Shown in pieces: positions 6,298 to 13,800 of a stretch of DNA of 14,037 bases; within the stretch, counting starts at the first letter, position 1, and each line of letters begins with the position of its first letter. A program made the position numbers and the translations under genes. Source of the stretch: Elusimicrobia bacterium RBG_16_66_12 (GTDB lineage Bacteria; Elusimicrobiota; Elusimicrobia; UBA1565; UBA9628); NCBI GenBank assembly GCA_001800005.1, contig MGUL01000186.1:78718-92754 (forward strand), in the 5' to 3' direction. The notes beneath the pieces are model-generated. The model was not told the DNA's origin, made no database searches, and saw nothing but the letters and a program-made list of their open reading frames with translations.

Positions 6298-7298
6298 GGG
6301 CCGAAGGGCCGAACCGCCCGGACCCACTTCGTCAGCCGGGCCATGCCCTCGTCGAGGCCGACCCGCGGCTCCCAGCCCAGCTCCCGCTTGGCCGCTCCGA
6401 TGTCGAACCAGTGCGCGGTGGTGAGCTGGCTGACGAGAAAACGCGTGAGCGGCGGCTCGGATGACGCGCCGAAGGTCCGCCACGCGATCTCGCAGGCGTC
6501 GGCCGCGGCGAAGGCGAGACCCTTGGGCACGGAGCGCCGGACGGGTCCCAGTCCCGCGGCCGCCAGCATCCGGTCGACAATCTCCCAGAGCGGGCGCGGG
6601 TCTCCCGAGGACAGGAAGTAGGCGTTGCCGGAGATGTCCGACCGCGGCGAGAGCTGGACCGCCGCGAGGATGTGGGCGTCGACCGCGTCGTCGATGTAGA
6701 GGGTGTCCACGAGCTTGCTGTCCGGGCCGATGCGAAAGAGCCTCCGGGAGCGGGCTCGGGCCGCCAGACGCGGCAGTAGGTGACGGTCTCCCGGCCCCCA
6801 GACCAGGTGCGGGCGCAATGAGACGGTGCAGAGACGGTCGTGGTCCGCGGCGAGGACCATCCTCTCGGCCGCGGCCTTGGTGCGCGAATAGTCGGAATCG
6901 AATCGCTCCGGGTAAGGAGCGCTCTCGTCGAGGCCCTCGATGTCCCCGCCGTGGAAGACGACGCTCGGGGAACTGGTGAAGACCAGCTTGGGGACCTCGG
7001 TCTCAAGGCACGCCCCCAGCACGTTCTTGGTCCCCTGGACGTTGACCGCCTCGTACTCCTCGGCCCTGCCCCAAAGACCGACCTTGGCCGCCGCATGGAA
7101 GACGGTGTCCCGGTCGTCGCACGCGGCCCGCACGGCAAGCGGGTCCGTCAGGTCCCCGGTCACGACGTCGATGCCCAGGGCCATCAGCTCGGGATAGGAA
7201 CCGCGGCCGAAAACACGAACGTCGTCGCCGCGCTCGCGGAGCTTGCGGGCCAAAGCCCCCCCCAGGAAGCCCCCGCCGCCCGTGACCAAAGCTCTCAG
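6294..7298 (-). CDS. oleD: OleD, 2-alkyl-3-oxoalkanoate reductase
   Basis: An extended short-chain dehydrogenase of 334 aa in the 3-beta-HSD-like group. The N-terminal Rossmann motif is TGGGGFLGG (residues 6-14). The catalytic residues are Ser110 (FTSSPSVV) and Tyr137/Lys141 (YSRTK). A substrate half ends GWEPRVGLDEGM. In the Ole pathway OleD reduces the 2-alkyl-3-keto acid from OleA to the 3-hydroxy acid using NAD(P)H. It is the last gene of the operon. The start is unusual: the frame gives a standard N-terminus (RALVTGGGG) only from a CTG at 7298, which overlaps the oleC stop as CTGA and lies 5 bases after GGGAGG. TTG 7289 would give MVTGGGG but is 14 bases from that site. ATG/GTG starts further up would run deep into oleC and add unrelated sequence. 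Confidence 0.92.
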   Translation of the reverse strand: MRALVTGGGGFLGGALARKLRERGDDVRVFGRGSYPELMALGIDVVTGDLTDPLAVRAACDDRDTVFHAAAKVGLWGRAEEYEAVNVQGTKNVLGACLETEVPKLVFTSSPSVVFHGGDIEGLDESAPYPERFDSDYSRTKAAAERMVLAADHDRLCTVSLRPHLVWGPGDRHLLPRLAARARSRRLFRIGPDSKLVDTLYIDDAVDAHILAAVQLSPRSDISGNAYFLSSGDPRPLWEIVDRMLAAAGLGPVRRSVPKGLAFAAADACEIAWRTFGASSEPPLTRFLVSQLTTAHWFDIGAAKRELGWEPRVGLDEGMARLTKWVRAVRPFGP

Positions 7299-8890
7299 GA
7301 CAGCCTCCCGGCGGCCCAGACCGCCAAGAGCTCCCGGTCGATCTTGGCGTTGTGGCGTATGTCGACGGGAAAGGAGGGATGATAAAGAATCGTCGCGACG
7401 CCCTTCGTGTGGGGATGCCTTGCCCCGATGGAAAGCAGTTCCTTGGTCAGGGATGCGTCGGATATCTCCGCCGCGGATTCCCGCTCGACGCACAAGACGG
7501 GTTTCTCTCCGACCGACACCAACGCCGTGCGCTTGACGGCGGGATGTGTGTTGAACACGCCCTCGACCGGGATGGTGTACAGCTCGCCGTCGGGCGTGAG
7601 AACGCGCTGCGCCTTCCTCCCGCAGAACCAGAGCCTGCCCTTCTCATCGATCCGGCCCAGGTCGCCCATCCGATGACGGACCTGGGAGCCATCCCGGATC
7701 TTGGCCAGGGCCGCGGCGTCGGGACGGCGCAGATAGTCTCGGCTGACCATCGGCCCTTTGACGACGATCTCGCCGACTTCGCCGGAGCGGACCCGAAGAG
7801 ACTCGTCCCACGCGCCGAGCGGCGCGTCTGATATCCGGATGACGGCGACCTCAGCTCCCGCGACAGGGCGTCCGACGCAGACGCCCCGGCCCTGGGCGGT
7901 CAGCGCGGACGTCTCCCCCAGGACCTCCTCCGAGCCGATGAGGGAGACGGGCAGGGCCTCCGTGGCGCCGTAAGGCGTGAAGATCTGGACGCCGGGCGGG
8001 AGCATCTTGGTGAAACGCTCCAGGACCTTCGCCGGGACGGGGGCTCCCGCGGACATCACGCGGCGCAGGGTGGGAAGGGCGATGCCGTGTTTTTCCCCGA
8101 AACGCCCGAGCCGGTCGAGGAGGGCCGGAGAACCGAAGAGCTGATGAGCGCCGTGCTCCTGGATCGGCCGCACGACGGCCATCGGGTCGACGCCGCCGGG
8201 GCGGGTGAAGTCCATCTCCGGAATGACGCAGGTCTGGCCCAGAGCCGCGTCGAACAGGCCGAAGAGAGGGAAAGTCGGGACCGAGACCTCTCCCTCCCTA
8301 ATATCGAACATGGAGCGCAGCAGTTCGACCTGGGCCGAGAAAACCCCATGCGTGTAGATGGCGCCCTTGGGGGCGCCCGTGCTGCCGGAAGTAAACAGTA
8401 TCGCCGCCGCCGCGGAGTCCTCCACTCCCCCGGTGAGTGGTTCGTCTGAGTGGTAGTCGCTCAACCGGGACATCCCAGGCACGGCTCCATCGGCCACGAT
8501 GTTCAAGCGCGAGGTCGGCGCCCAGCGCCCGAGAAGCCGTGCCAAATGCGCCTTAGGCGACCCGATGAAGGCGACGGGCTCGGACTCGGCAAGGCAACGC
8601 CCCATGTTCCGGAAGCCGATGCCTGGGTCGATGAGAACAGGAACTAGTCCGGCATGGAACAGAGCGAAGGTGGCGGAGTACAGGTCGCGCGAAGGCGGAA
8701 CGAGGAGTGCGACCCGTTCGCCCGGCTGAAGGCCGGCGCGGCGCAAGCCCGATGCCAGCTGTTCAACGTCGCGCGCAAGCTCGGCGAACGAGGTCGCCTC
8801 CCCGCGGCGGACGAGGGCGGTCTTGTCGCCCAGGCGCCGCGCCGTCTCGAGGAAGAGGCCGGCGACGTCGGGACGCAGCGCCACGCTCAT
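7295..8890 (-). CDS. oleC: OleC, olefin beta-lactone synthetase
   Basis: An AMP-dependent synthetase-family enzyme of 531 aa. The P-loop ILFTSGSTGAPKG is at residues 164-176, the adenine motif PYGATEALP at 306-314, the hinge-side MGDLGRIDEKGRLWFCGRK at 408-426, and the C-terminal catalytic lysine in HNAKIDREL (Lys516). In characterised Ole pathways OleC uses ATP to close the 2-alkyl-3-hydroxy acid to a beta-lactone rather than making a CoA thioester. Assignment rests on this domain plus its place between oleB and oleD. The start at ATG 8890 overlaps the oleB stop as ATGA and gives the family-like MSVALRPDVAGLF; the open frame upstream to 8971 lies in oleB. It is a stand-alone gene, not the OleB-OleC fusion seen in some actinobacteria. 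Confidence 0.93.
   Translation of the reverse strand: MSVALRPDVAGLFLETARRLGDKTALVRRGEATSFAELARDVEQLASGLRRAGLQPGERVALLVPPSRDLYSATFALFHAGLVPVLIDPGIGFRNMGRCLAESEPVAFIGSPKAHLARLLGRWAPTSRLNIVADGAVPGMSRLSDYHSDEPLTGGVEDSAAAAILFTSGSTGAPKGAIYTHGVFSAQVELLRSMFDIREGEVSVPTFPLFGLFDAALGQTCVIPEMDFTRPGGVDPMAVVRPIQEHGAHQLFGSPALLDRLGRFGEKHGIALPTLRRVMSAGAPVPAKVLERFTKMLPPGVQIFTPYGATEALPVSLIGSEEVLGETSALTAQGRGVCVGRPVAGAEVAVIRISDAPLGAWDESLRVRSGEVGEIVVKGPMVSRDYLRRPDAAALAKIRDGSQVRHRMGDLGRIDEKGRLWFCGRKAQRVLTPDGELYTIPVEGVFNTHPAVKRTALVSVGEKPVLCVERESAAEISDASLTKELLSIGARHPHTKGVATILYHPSFPVDIRHNAKIDRELLAVWAAGRLS
7304..7309 (-). promoter_or_regulatory. Shine-Dalgarno GGGAGG deciding the oleD start
   Basis: GGGAGG inside the end of oleC is followed by 5 bases and then CTG at 7298-7296. 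It is well spaced for the CTG and too far from TTG 7289, so it supports non-canonical initiation of oleD. Confidence 0.55.
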
Positions 8891-9777
8891 GCCGCCACGC
8901 GCCCGGCGACGAAGTCGCGGATCAGGGGCACGACCTCCTCGGGGGCGTCCTCCAGCAGGAAGTGGCCGCAATCAGGGAAGCGGCGCACCTCGGCCTTCGG
9001 GAACCGGGAGGCCCAACCCTTGAGGAACGACTCGTCGAAGACCCAATCCTTGAGCCCCCACGGAAGGAGCATGGGAACGTCTTGGAGCGTCACCAGCCTC
9101 GATTCGGTCTCCACGACGACGGACCAGGCGGGGTCGAGCGGCGACAAAGGGATGTCCTGGACAAAGCGATGGACGGCGAGACTTTCTCTCCAACCATCGC
9201 ATACCGAGAGATAGCCGTCGGCGGTCTCCCGCGTGAGTTTCGTTCTCGTCGTGCAAGTGTTGAGCACGAATCGCCGTGCCGCCGCCGAGGCCCGGATAGG
9301 GATGCCGGTCAGACTCCCGCGCAGGAGCTTCAGCAAGCCGGGGAAATGTTTTTCCGGCGGGAGCCTGAAACAACCCGTGTTGAACGCCACGATGGCCTTG
9401 ATCCTCTCCGGGCGCCTCACGGCCCAGGCCATGCCGATCATGCCGCCCCAATCGTGAAGAATCAAGGTCACGGGGCCGTTCGGGGCGACGCGGTCCATGA
9501 GCTTCTCGAGGTCGGCCACGCGCGAGGCCAGGGTATAGCGGTAGCGGTCCTCTCCGACGCGGTCGGAGAGCCCCATGCCGACATGGTCCGGAACGACGCA
9601 GCGATGGGTGGGGCGCAGGGCCTTCACCAGCTCGCGAAAGTAGAACGACCAGGTGGGATTGCCGTGGACCATCAGGACGGTCTCGCCCCGGCCCTCGTCC
9701 AGGTAATGCATCGCGTAGCCGCCCAGGTCGAGGCGACAGCCCCTGAAGGGGTACAAGCTCTTCCAGGCCTCGCTCAC
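8887..9777 (-). CDS. oleB: OleB, beta-lactone decarboxylase (alpha/beta hydrolase)
   Basis: An alpha/beta-hydrolase of 296 aa in the haloalkane-dehalogenase-like group. The oxyanion and binding motif HGNPTWSF is at residues 38-45, the nucleophile Asp109 sits in LILHDWGG, and the catalytic His272 in GHFLLED. Asp rather than Ser as nucleophile matches OleB and dehalogenases. OleB splits CO2 from the beta-lactone made by OleC, giving a cis internal olefin. The start is GTG 9777, which overlaps the oleA stop as GTGA; the adjacent in-frame GTG 9780 is an alternative. The short lead SEAWKSLYPF before the first strand matches family size. In-frame sequence upstream to 10137 is antisense-like filler within oleA. 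In isolation it could be read as a dehalogenase; the operon makes OleB far more likely. Confidence 0.93.
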   Translation of the reverse strand: MSEAWKSLYPFRGCRLDLGGYAMHYLDEGRGETVLMVHGNPTWSFYFRELVKALRPTHRCVVPDHVGMGLSDRVGEDRYRYTLASRVADLEKLMDRVAPNGPVTLILHDWGGMIGMAWAVRRPERIKAIVAFNTGCFRLPPEKHFPGLLKLLRGSLTGIPIRASAAARRFVLNTCTTRTKLTRETADGYLSVCDGWRESLAVHRFVQDIPLSPLDPAWSVVVETESRLVTLQDVPMLLPWGLKDWVFDESFLKGWASRFPKAEVRRFPDCGHFLLEDAPEEVVPLIRDFVAGRVAA

Positions 9778-10787
9778 CACTCCCACCCCAGCATCATGCA
9801 GTTGAGCCCCGAGCCGATGCCCAGGAAGCCGACCTTGTCGCCCTTCTCCAAGAAACCTCGCTCGTCGGCCAGGGCGGCGGTCAGCGGCAGGCTGACGGTC
9901 CCGATGTTGCCAAGATATTCGAAGGTGGAGTAATCCTTCTCGGCCTCGACGCCGAAGGCCTGGAGGACGGCGGCGCGGTGCGGGCCGCCGACCTGATGGC
10001 AGACGGTCTTGTCGACGGTCCTCGGATCCCAGCCCAAGGTCTCGGTAAAGCTCTTCCAGGTCCCGCGGGCGAGCTCGACGCCGTTCTTCAGCACGGCGGG
10101 GGCGTCGGTGCGCATGAAGTCTCTTTCCCACCGACAAAGATTCCAGTGTTCCGGCGCGGCTTGCGTGGCGCCGCCCAAAAGCTTGTGTCCTTTAACGCCG
10201 AACGAGCCATCGGTCAGCAGCACGGCCACGGCTCCGGATCCTCCGGTCAAGGTTGCGATAGAAAGTTTGAAAGACTCCATCGTGGGGGTCTTCAGCATCG
10301 CGGCGATCATGCTCTCGTTGATCTCGCGGGCCGATTCGCAGGAGACGATCATCCCCGCCTTGATCTGGCCCAGCTCGATGCGGTTGGCGACGTCGACGGC
10401 GCCGGAGAGGACTCCAAGGCAGGCGTTGGAGAGGTCGTAGACCGCGCAGTCTCTCCCAACACCCAGAGTGTTGGCCACGGCGCAGGCCGTGGCCGGTTCC
10501 GCAGACTCGCGGCAGACGCCGGCGTAGATCAGCGCGCCCAAGGCCGAAGCCGGGATGCCGGACTGGGCCAGCGCCTTGCGTCCCGCACGCGAAGCGCCCT
10601 CGGAGAGCTTGAAGCCCGCGTCCCACCAGCGCCGCTCGCGGATGCCGGTCAGGGCTTCCAACTGGCCGAGCGGGAAGCGCAGGGCCTGATGCACCGGCTC
10701 GATCCTCTTCTCCAACTCCGAGGACGTCACGACGTTCGGGGCCAGTTCATAGGCGAGACCGTTCAAGAGGACCTTGGAATATTTCAT
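9774..10787 (-). CDS. oleA: OleA, head-to-head acyl condensing enzyme
   Basis: A thiolase-fold enzyme of 337 aa related to FabH. The catalytic Cys123 is in YDLSNACLGVLSG, His264 in CHQVGGPH and Asn294 in EYLGNIGTVS. The GVCRESAEPATACAVA segment (90-105) includes Glu97, the likely counterpart of the OleA active-site glutamate that sets it apart from FabH. OleA joins two fatty acyl thioesters by non-decarboxylative Claisen condensation to a 2-alkyl-3-keto acid, the first step of olefin synthesis. The start at ATG 10787 overlaps the stop of a 19-codon ORF, with only weak Shine-Dalgarno character (GAGCGG), so coupled translation is likely. It lies 52 bases from the upstream PUFA-synthase gene, suggesting that synthase supplies the acyl chains. 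Confidence 0.94.
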   Translation of the reverse strand: MKYSKVLLNGLAYELAPNVVTSSELEKRIEPVHQALRFPLGQLEALTGIRERRWWDAGFKLSEGASRAGRKALAQSGIPASALGALIYAGVCRESAEPATACAVANTLGVGRDCAVYDLSNACLGVLSGAVDVANRIELGQIKAGMIVSCESAREINESMIAAMLKTPTMESFKLSIATLTGGSGAVAVLLTDGSFGVKGHKLLGGATQAAPEHWNLCRWERDFMRTDAPAVLKNGVELARGTWKSFTETLGWDPRTVDKTVCHQVGGPHRAAVLQAFGVEAEKDYSTFEYLGNIGTVSLPLTAALADERGFLEKGDKVGFLGIGSGLNCMMLGWEW

Positions 10788-10843
10788 GCCGCTCGGACGT
10801 TATCCACGCGATTCACAGGCGCACTGTTGGCGCCAGCAGTCAT
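10784..10843 (-). CDS. 19-codon bridging ORF between the PUFA-synthase gene and oleA
   Basis: The short gap between the two large genes is spanned exactly by one ORF. Its ATG overlaps the upstream stop (ATGA at 10843-10840) and its TGA overlaps the oleA ATG (ATGA at 10787-10784). The predicted peptide is MTAGANSAPVNRVDNVRAA, which has no recognisable motif. The simplest reading is a leader that carries terminating ribosomes from the upstream gene to oleA. A chance open stretch of this length is not rare, but 4-nt overlaps at both ends match the other junctions of the operon. The peptide itself may have no function. Confidence 0.4.
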   Translation of the reverse strand: MTAGANSAPVNRVDNVRAA

Positions 10844-13800
10844 GAGCGCACCTGCAAAGTGAAGTCGCGCATCTCGTAGACGGTCAGGCCGTCGCGCGTC
10901 AGGTATCCGTCGGCGGCGACGGTTTTCGCGGCGTCGTCGACCGCGGTGATAACGCAGTCGATGACAACTTCCTTATTGGCCTGCGTGTACTGGCCGCGGT
11001 ACAGCCAGCGGTGGGACTTCCCCAGCACCATGTTCTCGAAGCGCCCCGCGCCGGGCCAGCGGTCGCGCGCGTAGCACTTCATCAGCTGGATGAAGGACTC
11101 CAGGCCGAGCGAGCCGGGGCAGACGGGATCCTGATAAAAATGGGCCTTGAAGAACCACTCGTCGGGATCGACCTTGCGCACGCCGCGCAGAACGCCCAGA
11201 CCGTTCGGCCCGCCGGGGAACAGCTTCACCTCGTCGAGCATCAGCAGAATCGGCCCGGGCAGGGCGGGCAGGCCGCCGGAGAGCGGCAGGACTTTGCCGG
11301 CGCCTTCGTGGGCCGGGCGCTTGGCGCCGCGCAGGCCGAGCTGGTTCGCCAAGGCGCCCTTGGTGAAGAAGCCGAACTCCGTGGTGCCCTTGTAAACCAG
11401 CCGGCCGGAGGAATCGTGCATCTCCATGCCGTAGCCCTGGATGATCATCCCTCCGGACGACGACACCTTCGTCAGCGTGACCTTGGTGACGAGCGTCCCC
11501 GTCTTGGGCGTGACCTCGATGAACTGGGTCGCCGCCCCGCCGAGGTTGCGAAAGGACAGGTCGATCTGGCTCGTCAGAGCCGACCCGCAGTAGGCCGCGA
11601 GCCAGCCGCACGGCTGGAGGGCGACTTCGAGCAGAACGGCGAAGGGCATCGTCGGCTGGGCGTTCTCCTTGAAGTACCACTCCGTCGGAGGGATGTCGTA
11701 CTCGGCCGTGGCCGAGGCGCCGGGTTTCAATATCCAAGGAGCGCCCTCGACGTCGACGATGCGGTCGAGGAATTGGTACGGAGGGCCCGGCAGACGAGCG
11801 ATCACACGATCATTATCGAACGGCAAATATCGGTCGCCGAAGGCGACCGATGGTTTTCCGTTGGAGAACGCCAATATCTTGTCCGGTCCGTACAGGACGG
11901 TCTTCTTCTTGTTTTCCGCACGGCCGGACCAGAGGGAGATGATCTCGTCACGGGTCGCACCAGCGAGACGAACCGACATGTCGGTGATTTGGACTATATT
12001 TTTATCGTCGGCGTACATGAACGCGTCGGCGATGCAGAACGGCGCCCCATCGCTCCTATAGCCCAATTCTTTGATGTGCAGTTCGTATTTCGCTTTTTTC
12101 GTGGAGGCCAGGACTTGGCCTCGGCACTTGAGCTGGCTGGCGACGCCGGGGACGGGCTCGTGCCAGACCTTGCCTTTCTCCCCCACCCAGCCCATCCGCA
12201 TCAGGTGAACGCGCAGCGTGTGCAGGCAGCACTCGTACATCAGAGTGCCCGGCATCACGTTGTCGTCGATGAAATGGCAGACCAGATGCCAGTCGTCGGG
12301 GTGTATATCCATCTCACCCACGACACGGCCAAGACCATAACGGCCGCCGTGAGGGTCCAGTTCCAGGATTCGGTCCACCAGCTTCATCTTCCCGGAAGGC
12401 AGCGTCTCCGGAGTGAACGGCACAGCTTTGAAGGCCGGGCCGAAGGCGGCGGCCAGGTCGCCGGAACGCAACGACCGAAACTGGTCATCGCTCAGCGAAA
12501 TTTTCTCGTCAAAAGGCGCTAACGGCTTCCAGTCAGCAGGACGCTTCCCGGGAGCCGGTGCGCGTTCGGCGTCGGTGAGCACGATTCCCCTCCCCTTGGC
12601 GAGTTCAGCATTGGTGAAGAACCCCGCGCAGCCTTTTCTCATGGTGATCAGGGGTTTGCCATTCACCGTCCCATCGTACCGGAAGAAAAATAACCAAATA
12701 TCATCATGCTGTCCAAAGCCGTCGATCGTGATGTCGTAGCGGATCACGTCTCCCGGCGCCGGCAGGTGGCCGTGGAAGGTGACCTGCGCGTCCAGCAGGC
12801 GGTAGACCGCCAGACCCTTGGTGCGGCTGTCGATGCCGAGGTATCCCGACAGAAAGAGATCCGCCTGGCCGGCCTCGACGGCGATGCAGGTCGGGATGCG
12901 TCCCCCGTCGAGATACCAACCGTCATGGAGGACGTCGTGCTCCGTCACGCAGCTGCCCGACTTCATCGAGTTGGGCGTCCCGTTCACCGACAGTATCCGG
13001 TCGACGAGCATCAGAGGCTCGGCCGGCAGGCGCACGCGCGTCGGATGGGCGTCCACATGCGCGAACTTCTCGCCCAGCACCTTGCCGATCATGCCCACCG
13101 CGAACTCCAGGCAGGCCGCGCGGTCCATGAAGACCAGTCTCTTGGGCTGGGGGACGGGAGCCGTCGGCATGACCACCGCCTGGCCCGTGGCCAAGCTCAT
13201 CTGAGCGGCGAGATTGCGCGTCTGGAGCGACGCGAAGTTCTGCGAGAGGCGCAGGAAGGTCTCATGCGCTTGGGCGGTGAGCGCCGCCGCCGAGGACAGC
13301 GCGCCTGCGCCGGCAGCCGGGACTCGCTCGGGGGCAAGTCCGTCGCCCGGCAGTGTCGGCGTCGGGATGCGCATGCTCGGAGCGACGACTGGGCGGACGG
13401 GAGCGGGCGGGGGCTTCGCGGCGGGAGTCCACGTGACCTTGCCCATACGGCCGCCCAGGGCGAGCCGGACCCACTGAGCGGGAGCGGGCAGAGCGGGATG
13501 GTGGCCGACGCAGAAGCTGCGGCCTCCATAGAGCGGCTTCAGGTCCACGGGATAGCGCTCGGAGAGCAGGAAGGCCAGGGCCTTCAGCACGCCCGCGACC
13601 TCGTCCTGCCCGCGTCCGTCGACGGCGCGCGCGTTGTGCGGCAGGGGGCCTAGGATCTTGCCGATCATGCGCGTGCAGGAGCCCTGCGGCCCCAGTTCCA
13701 CGAAGGTGCGCACGCCGTCTTGGTAGGCCGACTTCACCAGCGCGGCGAAGTCCACGCTGCGGATCGCCTGGGTCGTGATCGACTCGGCGGCCTTCTCTCG

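Noticed and set aside
7299..7493. Upstream ATG start for oleD at 7493
   Set aside because: It would overlap oleC by about 200 bases and add about 65 Arg-rich residues with no family resemblance.
8887..9777. Haloalkane dehalogenase reading of the alpha/beta hydrolase
   Set aside because: The Asp nucleophile and HGNPTW motif fit dehalogenases too, but its place between oleA and oleC with 4-nt overlaps makes OleB the better call.
8707..9933. A 408-codon plus-strand open frame over oleB/oleC
   Set aside because: It is antisense to two genes with intact catalytic motifs, and its composition is typical of a shadow frame.
9778..10137. Upstream start for oleB at 10137
   Set aside because: The extra 120 residues lie entirely inside oleA and are Arg-rich filler; GTG 9777 gives a normal OleB length.
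11011..12522. A 503-codon plus-strand open frame, with another at 12706-13653, antisense to the PUFA-synthase gene
   Set aside because: The opposite strand encodes a clearly conserved multidomain protein. The antisense products are Arg/Gln/His-rich with no motifs and reflect third-position GC.
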